64,000 bases of DNA from Candidatus Bipolaricaulota bacterium (lineage in GTDB: Bacteria; Bipolaricaulota; Bipolaricaulia; Bipolaricaulales; Bipolaricaulaceae). Numbering within the stretch: the stretch's first letter is position 1; each line of letters starts with the position of its first letter. Shown piece after piece: positions 34,836 through 43,540 of the stretch. A program made the position numbers and the translations under genes. The stretch is taken from positions 104,669-168,668 of the forward strand of contig JALHJZ010000001.1 of NCBI GenBank assembly GCA_022838705.1, written 5' to 3'. The notes beneath the pieces were generated by a model. The model ran no database searches, was not told where the DNA came from, and saw only the letters and a list, made by a program, of their open reading frames with translations.

Positions 34836-36956
34836 ATGCATGAGGTGAGGACAACTCAGGAGTTGATCAACCAAATCCGTCGCAGGGAGATCCTCCTCCC
34901 TGAGTTCCAGCGGGGCTATGTCTGGAAGAACGACCAGGTAAGGAAGTTTGTTCAATCCCTGTACCGACGGCATCCAACAGGGCACCTGCTCATGTGGCGC
35001 ACGTACAAGCCGGCGCCGGTTCGAGGAGGTGAGGCAGCTACCAACACCCATTCTCTTCTCCTGCTCGACGGCCAGCAGCGCCTCACAACCCTCTACGTTC
35101 TGTTTGAGGGCGATCCCCCTCCGTTCTATGAAGGAGAGACGCTGTTCTTCGATCTCTACTTCAACATGCAGACCGAGGAGTTCCGGTTCTGGCAGGAGTC
35201 CCTCATGCGCGGCAACCCGGCATGGATCTCCGTCCATGAGTTCCTGCGCGAGGGACTGAATGATCTTCTGGAACGCCTCGACCACCTCGACCCGGCCACG
35301 TCCGAGCTTGTGCAACAGAACCTGAGCCGCCTGAGCCGGCTCGACAAGATCCGTGACTACTCGTACACCGTGGATCAGGTGTCCGGCGATACGTTCACGC
35401 TGGACGAGGTTGTGGAGATCTTCAACCAGGTCAACAGTGCCGGAACTCCGTTGAACAAGCCAGACCTTGCTCTAGCGCACATCTGCAGCATCTGGCCCGA
35501 GGCGCGGGCCCAGATGCGCGGCTTCCAGGCCGAGATGGAGGAGCACGGCTTCGGGGTCGACTTCGGATTCCTCGTCCGCTGCCTCGCTGGCATCGCTGTG
35601 GGCTCTGTGTTACTTGAAGCATCGTTCACTAGGGCGCCGGCGGAGGAACTCCAGACGGCGTGGATGAAGATGCAAGCTGCGTTTGAGCACTTGGTGAACG
35701 TGCTCCGGCACGACGCGTTCATTGACGACCTCGACGACCTCCCAACCGGAAACGTGCTCATCCCGGTCACCGTCTACCTCGCGCGGCAAGACTCTTGCTC
35801 ATTCCCCAGCGAGACCGTGAAGCGAAGATTCATCCGCTGGATCTACCTCGCCGGGCTGTGGGCCCGCTACTCAGGGGCGAGCGAAACCAAGCTCCAGCAA
35901 GACGTGGCCCTCGTAACGGGGCGCGATCTCGACCCCACGCCGGAGCTGGAAGCTGCGATCCTCCGCGAGCGCGGGAGGACCACGCTGGAGGCATCTGACC
36001 TGGAGGGCGCGGGCATCGCCTCGGCGCTGGCCAAGTTCAGCTACGTCGTTGCTCGATCCCGGGAGGCTCGCGACTGGTTTACGGGAATCCGCCTGTACGA
36101 CAAGGCCGTGGGCAAGCGGAATGGGCTTGAGTCACATCACATCTTCCCCAAGGGGGTTCTCAAGAGGGCAGGGTTCCTCCCCAGTACCCATCGCAGGGAG
36201 ATCAACGAGCTCGCCAACCGCGCGTTCCTCACACAGCAGGCGAACCGGAAAATCCGTGCTCAGGTCCCCGCGCAGTACCTTCCCAAGGTCGAGGAGAACC
36301 AGCCCGGCGCCCTCAAGGCGCAGTGTGTGCCCATGGATCGTGAGCTGTGGAAACCGGAGAACTACCTGGACTTTCTTGCCGCCCGGCGGCAGCTTCTGGC
36401 CCAGGCGATGAACGAGTTCATCGCCAGTTGGCTTCCAGCTCCCAAAGGAGACGCCGCCGATGAACTAGCCGTCCGAAGGCGAATTGCCAGTGGAGAGAGT
36501 GAGACCCTGGAGTTCAAGTCAAGCATGAGATGGGACTTCGCCACAGGCGAGGTGAATAAGAAGCTCGAGCAGGTGGTGATCAAGACAATCGCGGGCTTCC
36601 TCAACAGCAAGAAGGGGGGTACGCTCATCATCGGTGTAAACGACCGCGGAGAGGTCCTGGGGCTAGAGCACGACTACGGGACAATCAAGAAGGGGGACCG
36701 GGACGGATTCGCGCTCCATCTGGGGAACCTGATCAACGACCGGTTGGGGGAGTCCGTGAACTCGTTCCTCACCGTGACGTTCCACGAGCTGGACGGGAAG
36801 GATGTGTGCCAGATAACGATCGAACCCTGCGATCATCCGGTGTACGTACCTGAGGGGGATACCTCCATCTTCTACTTGCGCACGGGCAACGCGACTACGC
36901 CCCTGCCAGTGGACCAGGTTGTGAAGTACGTCCAGCACAGATGGGAAGCGGGATGA
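34836..36956 (+). CDS. DUF262 - HNH-like - AlbA_2 fusion protein, putative restriction factor
   Basis: A 706-residue three-part protein. The N-terminal DUF262 domain has the NTP-using DGQQRLTTL motif at ~78-86. A central HNH/DUF1524-like segment (ESHHIFPKG at ~430, then NELANRAFLTQQANRKI) suggests a nuclease. The C-terminus from ~548 is an AlbA_2/Schlafen-type domain (SETLEFKSSMRWD, KKGGTLIIGVNDRGEVLGLE). DUF262 plus DUF1524 is the GmrSD/SspE layout of modification-dependent restriction; the AlbA_2 tail is an unusual addition. The ATG at 34836 follows GGAGGG. Confidence 0.83.
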   Translation: MHEVRTTQELINQIRRREILLPEFQRGYVWKNDQVRKFVQSLYRRHPTGHLLMWRTYKPAPVRGGEAATNTHSLLLLDGQQRLTTLYVLFEGDPPPFYEGETLFFDLYFNMQTEEFRFWQESLMRGNPAWISVHEFLREGLNDLLERLDHLDPATSELVQQNLSRLSRLDKIRDYSYTVDQVSGDTFTLDEVVEIFNQVNSAGTPLNKPDLALAHICSIWPEARAQMRGFQAEMEEHGFGVDFGFLVRCLAGIAVGSVLLEASFTRAPAEELQTAWMKMQAAFEHLVNVLRHDAFIDDLDDLPTGNVLIPVTVYLARQDSCSFPSETVKRRFIRWIYLAGLWARYSGASETKLQQDVALVTGRDLDPTPELEAAILRERGRTTLEASDLEGAGIASALAKFSYVVARSREARDWFTGIRLYDKAVGKRNGLESHHIFPKGVLKRAGFLPSTHRREINELANRAFLTQQANRKIRAQVPAQYLPKVEENQPGALKAQCVPMDRELWKPENYLDFLAARRQLLAQAMNEFIASWLPAPKGDAADELAVRRRIASGESETLEFKSSMRWDFATGEVNKKLEQVVIKTIAGFLNSKKGGTLIIGVNDRGEVLGLEHDYGTIKKGDRDGFALHLGNLINDRLGESVNSFLTVTFHELDGKDVCQITIEPCDHPVYVPEGDTSIFYLRTGNATTPLPVDQVVKYVQHRWEAG

Positions 36957-36984
36957 GAGAGCCCGTGGCGCCTAAGGAGAGCGC

Positions 36985-39924
36985 ATGATCCCCAAGGAAT
37001 GTAGGCGCCTGGCGGAGGTGGACTTCGCCCTGTCGGCCGTCAACGATGCCTGCGTCGAGGAGAACAACCGGAAGACGCGCATCAATAGTGGCCACATTTC
37101 TCTTCTGCATGCTTGGTGGGCGAGGCGGCCGCTGGCCTCGTGCCGGGCGATGCTCCTAACGCTCCTTCTACCCGATCCCTGCGACCAGCTCTGCCCGGCG
37201 GAGTTCAAGGAGGCCGCGCGGAAGGCGCTCCAGCAGCACACGAAGGTCGGGCCGAAGGAAGCCGACCTTCAGAAGGCGCTCTTGGCGTTCGTGGCCGACA
37301 TCGCCAACTGGGACATCGTCCGCGTGGCAGACTATGTCTCGACGGCGCGCGAGTTGGTAAAAGCTGCGTACGGCGATGCCCCACCGCATGTTTGGGACCC
37401 GTTCTCAGGCGGTGGGTCGATACCACTCGAGGGGCTGCGCCTCGGGTGTGACGTCACAGCAGGTGAGTTGAATCCAGTGGCGTGGCTTCTACTCAAGATC
37501 ACCCTTGAGTGGTGCGGCCGCAAGGGGCCTGAACTCGCCGACCTCTTCGAGGAATGGGCAGAATGGACGCTCAGAGAGGCTAAGAAGCGACTCACCGAAT
37601 ACTATCCGGCCGACGCGCAGGGGCGAATGCCGCTTGCCTATCTCTGGGCCAGGACCGTGCGGTGTGAGGCCGCTGGCTGTGGCGCAACCATCCCGCTTGT
37701 CCGTAACCTGTGGCTGTCGCAGGCCAAGGGCCGGAAGAAGGCTCTCCGAATCCTCTACCCGAAGGGTGGGCTTGAACCGCAAGTCGAGGTCTTCACGCCT
37801 TCCAGCGATAAGGAGGTCGAACGCGGCACGGTCGCCGGAAACAACGCCACCTGTCCGAAGTGCCACATGGTCACGCCGCGCGAGCGAGTCCAGGCGCAAT
37901 TGCGCGATAAACGCGGTGGAGCGGACGACGCTCTACTCCTCGCAGTCGTGCGGACAAACGCGAGTGGACGCGGCAAGGATTACCACAACCCCACCCGGGA
38001 AGACATCGAAGCCTTCACCAAGGCAGCAGCAAAGGCCAAATCCATCCACATTGAAATGCCGCCGTCTCCGCCGGAAGGTGATACAGGTTTCCGCCCGCGT
38101 CCTTATGGCATCACCAACTGGGCCGACGTCCTCGCCCCGCGCCAACGGCTCTCGCGCTGGGTGCTCCACGAGGTCATCGAGGACGCGCTCAAGGAAGCGG
38201 CCAAGAAGACGAAGGACAAGGACCTCCTGGACGCCCTCGCCGCCTGCCTCTACGCGGCCTACTCGGACAACGGCCAATACCACACCTCGCTCTGTGTGTG
38301 GCTCTCGGAAGGTATAAAGTCCATCTACATACAGGGTTCCGGCGTGCCGATGCGCGCCGACTTCGTGGAAGGCAACCCCCTGAGTCCGAACTGCGAGGGG
38401 CTGGGCTACTCCATCCGCAGCGTTCAGAGCGCGCTGCGGAACCTGTCCGCTGTCCGCTACGAGCCCTCGTCGCCGCTTCTGGCGAACGTGCTGGACGCGG
38501 TTCTGCCGGAGGAGTCCGTGGACGTGGTCTTTACCGATCCGCCCTACGCGAACCAGATTCCCTACGCGCACCTCTCCGACTTCTTCTACGGCTGGCTTCG
38601 CCTCGGTCTGCGGAACCGCCTGCCGCAGGCATTCACGGCCCCGGAGACTGAGAAGGCGCGCGAGCTGACCGAGAACCGCGCCGTCAGCGATGGCGGCGTG
38701 CATGACCGCGAGTGGTACGAGAGCCGGATGCATGAGGCCTTTGTCCAGATGAAGCGCGTCATCCGCGAGGACGGCGTGGCCTCCGTGATCTTTGCCCACA
38801 AGGATACCGACCGCTGGGAGGCGCTCGTCTCGGCATTGGTGCAGGCGGGCTGGCGCACGACCGGCTCCTGGCCCATTGAAACCGAACGCAGACACCGTAT
38901 GCGTGCGCAGGACTCTGCAGCCCTTGCCACCAGCGTCCACCTTGTCTGCCGCCCGCGCCCCGACGACGCGCCGGTCGGCGACTGGGGCGACGTCCTGCGC
39001 GAACTTCCCCGGCGGGTGGGCGACTGGATGGAACGACTTCAGAACGAAGGCATCCGCGGCGCGGACCTCGTCTTCGCCTGCATCGGCCCGGCGCTGGAGA
39101 TCTTCAGCCGCTACCGGAAGGTCGAGACCGCTGACGGACGCGACGTGCTACTGTCGCAGTTCTTGGAGAAGGTGTGGGAAGTTGTTGGTCGCACTGCCTT
39201 GGAACAGGTTCTCGGCACCGCCGAGGCGAAGGCTCGGAATGGCGCGGCCGGGGCAGTGGAGGAGGACGCGCGCCTCACGGCCCTTTTCCTTTGGACGCTC
39301 CAATCCACCAACGGAGAAGAATCTCACCGCAGAGGCGCAGAGAGCGCAGAGGAAGAAGAGGTTGAAGATGAGGAAGACTCCGCGTCCTCTGCGTCTCGGC
39401 GGGGCAAAGGGTTTTCACTAGTCTTCGACGTCGTGCGCCGATTCGCCCAACCGCTCGGCATCGACCTCCCGAAGTGGGATGGTCGCATCATTGAGACGAA
39501 GAAGGGCGTGGTGCGCCTCTTGCCGGTAGCGGAAAGGGCGAAGCAGCTCTTCGGGGCAGACGGGGCGCGGGCGGTGGCGGAATGGATCGTTGAGGACCAG
39601 AGGAATGACATCGAGCAGGCGCTCTTCCCGGAGCTTGAACGACGCGCGTCTCCCGCGATCCGCGGTCGGCGTGGCCGAATCGCGCCCCAGGGCCAGAACC
39701 CTGAGGTGAAGACCGAACCCGCCGCGACCACGCTCGATCGGGTGCACGCGGCGATGCTCCTTCAAGCCAGCGGCCAGGCCAACGCTCTGCGGGAGCTCAT
39801 CAGGGCCGAACAACAGCGCGGACCGGAGTTTCTGCGGCTGGCCAACGCGCTGTCGGCTCTGTATCCTAAGGACAGCGAGGAGAAGCGGCTCTTGGACGCC
39901 ATGCTCCTCGCCGTGCCGAGATGA
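36985..39924 (+). CDS. DUF1156 DNA methyltransferase, defence-associated
   Basis: A 979-residue predicted adenine-specific methylase (COG1743 type). The N-terminal DUF1156 segment contains ISLLHAWWARRPLASCRA. The SAM motif DPFSGGGS starts at ~138, and the catalytic DPPYAN is at ~518-523. Two CxxC-type pairs between them (CEAAGC, CPKC) may bind zinc. AAGGAG precedes the ATG. Around residues 780-807 an acidic/arginine stretch (HRRGAESAEEEE, SASSASRR) is the translation of an inserted palindromic repeat. The stop overlaps the MNT start in ATGA. It probably marks self DNA for the system. Confidence 0.9.
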   Translation: MIPKECRRLAEVDFALSAVNDACVEENNRKTRINSGHISLLHAWWARRPLASCRAMLLTLLLPDPCDQLCPAEFKEAARKALQQHTKVGPKEADLQKALLAFVADIANWDIVRVADYVSTARELVKAAYGDAPPHVWDPFSGGGSIPLEGLRLGCDVTAGELNPVAWLLLKITLEWCGRKGPELADLFEEWAEWTLREAKKRLTEYYPADAQGRMPLAYLWARTVRCEAAGCGATIPLVRNLWLSQAKGRKKALRILYPKGGLEPQVEVFTPSSDKEVERGTVAGNNATCPKCHMVTPRERVQAQLRDKRGGADDALLLAVVRTNASGRGKDYHNPTREDIEAFTKAAAKAKSIHIEMPPSPPEGDTGFRPRPYGITNWADVLAPRQRLSRWVLHEVIEDALKEAAKKTKDKDLLDALAACLYAAYSDNGQYHTSLCVWLSEGIKSIYIQGSGVPMRADFVEGNPLSPNCEGLGYSIRSVQSALRNLSAVRYEPSSPLLANVLDAVLPEESVDVVFTDPPYANQIPYAHLSDFFYGWLRLGLRNRLPQAFTAPETEKARELTENRAVSDGGVHDREWYESRMHEAFVQMKRVIREDGVASVIFAHKDTDRWEALVSALVQAGWRTTGSWPIETERRHRMRAQDSAALATSVHLVCRPRPDDAPVGDWGDVLRELPRRVGDWMERLQNEGIRGADLVFACIGPALEIFSRYRKVETADGRDVLLSQFLEKVWEVVGRTALEQVLGTAEAKARNGAAGAVEEDARLTALFLWTLQSTNGEESHRRGAESAEEEEVEDEEDSASSASRRGKGFSLVFDVVRRFAQPLGIDLPKWDGRIIETKKGVVRLLPVAERAKQLFGADGARAVAEWIVEDQRNDIEQALFPELERRASPAIRGRRGRIAPQGQNPEVKTEPAATTLDRVHAAMLLQASGQANALRELIRAEQQRGPEFLRLANALSALYPKDSEEKRLLDAMLLAVPR
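39325..39402 (+). repeat. In-frame palindromic dispersed repeat inside the methylase gene
   Basis: The left arm begins CACCGCAGAGGCGCAGAG and the right arm is CCTCTGCGTCTCGGCGG; they are imperfect inverted copies around an A+G-rich centre. This GCAGAG-type element is one I recall as scattered through many unrelated bacterial genomes. The length keeps the methylase frame open. Confidence 0.75.
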
Positions 39925-40280
39925 ACGCAATGACGAACGGTGCCGAGGCAAGCAGGGCCCGAGGGTTGTCAACGGATCTGGAGCGGGAGATCGTGTCACG
40001 TATCGTTGCCACAGCGCGACCGGCGAGGATCGTCCTTTTCGGGTCAGCCGCCACAGGAACGATGGGCCAGGAGAGCGACGTGGACCTTCTCGTCCTCCAG
40101 GACAATGGGGCCAATCCTCGCGAGGAGACGGTACGCATTCGAACGGCCCTGTCGGGGCTGGGTCTGGCGTTCGACGTGGTCGTCATGCCGCTAGCGCGGT
40201 ATGACGAGACGAAGGACGTGATCGGCGGCATTGCCTATCCGGCTCACAAGTACGGCCGGGTCCTGTATGAAGCGCGCTGA
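39921..40280 (+). CDS. MNT-type nucleotidyltransferase, predicted antitoxin
   Basis: A 119-residue minimal nucleotidyltransferase. VLFGSAATGTMGQESDVDLLV is the GS...DxD catalytic motif. In MNT/HEPN (MntA-HepT) pairs the MNT adds AMP to the HEPN RNase and silences it. It overlaps the methylase stop by 4 nt and the HEPN gene by 14 nt, the usual tight TA arrangement. An alternative ATG lies nine bases downstream. Confidence 0.88.
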   Translation: MNAMTNGAEASRARGLSTDLEREIVSRIVATARPARIVLFGSAATGTMGQESDVDLLVLQDNGANPREETVRIRTALSGLGLAFDVVVMPLARYDETKDVIGGIAYPAHKYGRVLYEAR

Positions 40281-40698
40281 GGCGGTGCGGCAGGAGTTCG
40301 TCCAGAACTGGCTGCGCAAGGCCGCAGCGGATCTTGCCGCGGCTCAGCACCTTCTCACGGGCGGAGAGCATCTCGTATCCAGCGCGGCGTTTCACGCCCA
40401 GCAGACAGCGGAGAAGGCACTCAAAGCCGTCCTCATCTGGCACCAGCGGGAGGCCCCGAGGACGCACGACCTGGCTCTCCTCGTCGACTTGATCTCGTCG
40501 GAAGATCCGGAACTGGCGCACAAGGTCCGGGGGGCAGTGTCGCTCACGCCGTATGGCGTGGAGGCCCGGTATCCGGGTGAGCTGCCCGAGCCCAGTGCAG
40601 GTGAGGTCCGCGAGGCGGTGAACCTAGCTGCGGAGATTCTCCGGGCCGTTGTGAGCCGCTTGCCCCGCGAGGTCTGGCCCCCTGGGGAGGGAAGGTAA
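40267..40698 (+). CDS. HEPN-domain protein, predicted toxin RNase
   Basis: A 143-residue all-helical HEPN protein. NWLRKAAADLAAAQHLL, AFHAQQTAEKALKAVL and HQREAPRTHDLALL show the family pattern; the arginine and histidine in the last fit the R-x(4-6)-H RNase motif. The ATG at 40267 lies inside the MNT gene. HEPN-MNT pairs act as toxin-antitoxin modules; here the pair is lodged between the two core genes of the defence system. Confidence 0.87.
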   Translation: MKRAEAVRQEFVQNWLRKAAADLAAAQHLLTGGEHLVSSAAFHAQQTAEKALKAVLIWHQREAPRTHDLALLVDLISSEDPELAHKVRGAVSLTPYGVEARYPGELPEPSAGEVREAVNLAAEILRAVVSRLPREVWPPGEGR

Positions 40699-40700
40699 CC

Positions 40701-43499
40701 ATGGAACCGTGGTACAAGGTCGTCGCACCTCGTAAAGAAGTCCGGGAAGGGCGCTCGTTCAACCCGGATGAGTTCGCCATCGCCCTCGAGCAGGTGGTGG
40801 CGAAGACAGCCCCCGAGGACTACCGCGATCCCCGGCAGTTTTTCGCCCGTACCTGCTGGACGCGCGCCCTGCGCGAGCACACCGGGATGGTCCTTCGCCG
40901 TCTCGCCGGTGTCAGCGCGAACACGGCGCCGGTCCTCACCCTGATCACTCAGTTCGGCGGTGGGAAGACCCACACGCTCACGGCCCTCTACCACCTCGCT
41001 ACAAGCGGAGAGAAGGCAGTGGACTACCCAGGGGTCGCCGATCTTCTGGGGGAAGCTGGGCTCGGGTCGGTTCCCCAGGCGAGGGTAGCCGTGTTCGTAG
41101 GGAACGCCTGGGACCCGCAGGACGGTAAGGAGACGCCGTGGATTGACATCGCGCGCCAGCTCGCGGGCGACGCCGGGGTGGAAGCGCTCGGTAAGGCTGC
41201 GGAGACGACCCCGCCCGGCACGGAGTCCCTCACGCGCGTGGTTGCAGCGGCGAACGCGCCGGTGCTCATCCTCTTCGATGAGGTGCTCAACTTCTTGAGC
41301 CGCCATCGCGGTATGGCTGAGTCGTTTCACTCCTTCATCCAGAACTTGACTGTGGCCATGACAGGGATAGCGCATGGGGCGGTGTTGATCAGCCTCCCGC
41401 GTAGCCAGGTGGAGATGACTGACTGGGACCTGCAGTGGCAGGGGAAGATCACCAAGGTGGTCCGCCGCGTCTCTAAGGACCTCATCGTCAACGATGAGGC
41501 CGAGATCGCCGAGGTCGTCCGGCGGCGGCTCTTCGAGGACCTGGGGAACGAGCGCGTCCGGAAGAGCGTGGCGAAGGTGTACGCCGACTGGTGCTTTGAA
41601 CGCCGGGCCCAGCTCCCGCCGGAATGGACAGCCGTGGATACGGCGGCCACGGAGGCCAAGGCACGAGATTACCTCCGCAGCCGGTTCGAGGCGTGCTATC
41701 CATTCCATCCCGCGGCGCTCTCGGTCTTCCAGCGAAAGTGGCAGACGCTTCAGCAATACCAGCAGACGCGGGGAACGTTGGCTATGCTCGCCCAATGGGT
41801 GGCCTGGGCCTACCGGACCGGGTTCACGGAGGCACGCAAGGAACCCCTCATTACCTTGGGCTCGGCCCCGCTCCACGACATGGGCTTCCGCAGCACAGTC
41901 CTCGGCCAGCTCGGGGAGTCGCGTCTCGTGGCTGCCATTGACGCGGACATCGCCGGGGAGCAATCCCATGCCCGGGCCTTGGATGCCGATACGAAAGGCC
42001 CTCTTCGCAACATCCACTACCGGGTGGGAACTGCGATCTTGTTTGAGTCCTCGGGAGGGCAGACGGACAAGGTGGCACACTTGCCTGAACTGCGCTTTGC
42101 CCTTGGTGAACCGGAGGTGGATACAACTTCGGTGGACAACGCAGCTTTCGCCCTCGAAGCCAAGGCTTACTACATCGAGCGGGTCGGCTCGGATGGATTC
42201 AAGGTCAGGTACAGGCCCAGGCTCAACAAAACCGTGAACGACCGCCGCGCATCGTTGGACTACGACACCGAGATCAAACCTGCAATGCGCAAGATCGTAG
42301 AGGACGAGTTCCGCCGGGGCGCAAGTATCTCTATTCTGCCCTTCCCCCAGGATGGGGAGGACGTCCCCGATACTCCCAAGCTGACCCTCGTTGTTGGCGA
42401 TCCCGAGACCGAGTGGACAGAAGACACGCGCTTCCGGATCGCTGAGTGGACGACCCACCGTGGAAAATCCCCACGCCTCTACCCCGGGGCGCTCGTGTGG
42501 TGCATCAAGAAACCCGGCCGTGAGCTGCGGGAGAAGGTGGAGCTGTGGCTGGCGTGGAAGCGGGTGGAGAGGGAGGTAGCGGAGGGAACACTGGGAGCGG
42601 ACCTCGACCGGTCCGAACGAGCGGAGATTCAGGTAAAGGTGAAGGATGCGCAGGAAGCGGCCACGGACGAAGTATGGGGTGGATACCGGTTCGTGGTGAT
42701 CTATGAGCCCCCATCCCTTCCCTCCTCTCCTACTGGGAAAAGGGCTGGGGGTGAGGGTGACGGGCTCAAGACGATCGACCTGGGTGCAGGGCACTCTTCA
42801 GGCAGCGAGACCCTGTGCGGACGGGTGATCGCCGCGCTCAAGTCAGCGGGGCTCCTCAGTGAATCTCTCGGTGCGGGATACATCGAACGGAACTGGCCTC
42901 CGGCGCTCAAGGAGTCCGGAGAGTGGCCGCTGGGGAGCCTCCGGCAGAGCTTCCTCAACGGCTCGCTCACCCGACTGCTCGATCCGGATACTATCCTGCG
43001 GAACAAAATTGTCGAGTCCGTCAGAAGGGGTGACTTTGGGCTCGCCTCGGGGCGAAAGCCCGACGGAACCTACGAGCAAGTTTGGTTCCAGGAGTCCGTC
43101 ACCGCTGACGAGGCCGCCTTCGAGTCAGACGTCTTTCTCCTGACCAAGGCCAAGGCCCAGGCCCTCAAGGCAGGTGTTCCAGCGCCCCCCGGGCCGGAAC
43201 CGCAACCGGGGCGTTCGGTGCCGGGGCCTGGAGCCGGCCCCGAACCCAAGCCAGGCCCGGAGCCTACGCCGGGCGTTCGGACGAGGACGATCCGGCTCGT
43301 TGGTGACGTCCCACCCGAGGTGTGGAACCGGCTGGGGACGAAGATCCTGCCCAAACTCAGGTCGGGGACCAACCTGACAGTCGGCCTCGACCTAGCGGTG
43401 ACCATCAACGCTGATGCGGCCAGGGGCTTGATCTCCGACCTTCGCCAGATCCTGGCCGACCTAGGCCTTGCTGACCAGATTCGGGTGAAAGATGAGTAG
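40701..43499 (+). CDS. DUF499 ATPase, defence-associated
   Basis: A 932-residue AAA-type ATPase (COG1483/DUF499 type), a regular partner of DUF1156 methylases. The N-terminus is FNPDEFAIALEQV; the Walker A FGGGKTHTL is at ~85-93 and the Walker B VLILFDEVLNFL near 189-200. A proline-rich linker (GPEPQPGRSVPGPGAG) near 835-860 joins a C-terminal domain (VRTRTIRLVGDVPPEVW). Residues ~669-690 (SLPSSPTGKRAGGEG) come from a second inserted repeat. It starts 2 nt after the HEPN stop. Its mechanism is unknown to me beyond ATP use. Confidence 0.88.
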   Translation: MEPWYKVVAPRKEVREGRSFNPDEFAIALEQVVAKTAPEDYRDPRQFFARTCWTRALREHTGMVLRRLAGVSANTAPVLTLITQFGGGKTHTLTALYHLATSGEKAVDYPGVADLLGEAGLGSVPQARVAVFVGNAWDPQDGKETPWIDIARQLAGDAGVEALGKAAETTPPGTESLTRVVAAANAPVLILFDEVLNFLSRHRGMAESFHSFIQNLTVAMTGIAHGAVLISLPRSQVEMTDWDLQWQGKITKVVRRVSKDLIVNDEAEIAEVVRRRLFEDLGNERVRKSVAKVYADWCFERRAQLPPEWTAVDTAATEAKARDYLRSRFEACYPFHPAALSVFQRKWQTLQQYQQTRGTLAMLAQWVAWAYRTGFTEARKEPLITLGSAPLHDMGFRSTVLGQLGESRLVAAIDADIAGEQSHARALDADTKGPLRNIHYRVGTAILFESSGGQTDKVAHLPELRFALGEPEVDTTSVDNAAFALEAKAYYIERVGSDGFKVRYRPRLNKTVNDRRASLDYDTEIKPAMRKIVEDEFRRGASISILPFPQDGEDVPDTPKLTLVVGDPETEWTEDTRFRIAEWTTHRGKSPRLYPGALVWCIKKPGRELREKVELWLAWKRVEREVAEGTLGADLDRSERAEIQVKVKDAQEAATDEVWGGYRFVVIYEPPSLPSSPTGKRAGGEGDGLKTIDLGAGHSSGSETLCGRVIAALKSAGLLSESLGAGYIERNWPPALKESGEWPLGSLRQSFLNGSLTRLLDPDTILRNKIVESVRRGDFGLASGRKPDGTYEQVWFQESVTADEAAFESDVFLLTKAKAQALKAGVPAPPGPEPQPGRSVPGPGAGPEPKPGPEPTPGVRTRTIRLVGDVPPEVWNRLGTKILPKLRSGTNLTVGLDLAVTINADAARGLISDLRQILADLGLADQIRVKDE
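42708..42764 (+). repeat. In-frame palindromic dispersed repeat inside the DUF499 gene
   Basis: A CCCTCCTCTCC arm faces GGGAAAAGGG and GGGGGTGAGGG. The opposite strand translates as LTPSPFPSRRGG, the hallmark of a common bacterial intergenic repeat of the form CTCACCC...CTCTCCC...GGGAGAGGG. The reading frame stays open. Confidence 0.65.
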
Positions 43500-43540
43500 G
43501 GTTGGCTCTGGCATTGCAGCCCAGCCGAGTTCAATCCCAT

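Noticed and set aside
40392..42794. An 800-codon open frame opposite HEPN and DUF499
   Set aside because: Antisense shadow; useful only because it shows the LTPSPFPS translation of the inserted repeat.
28569..43540. Search for integrase, transposase, att sites or a tRNA at the island borders
   Set aside because: None seen; the island lies directly between cysS and the ABC exporter, so a phage- or ICE-type boundary is not supported.
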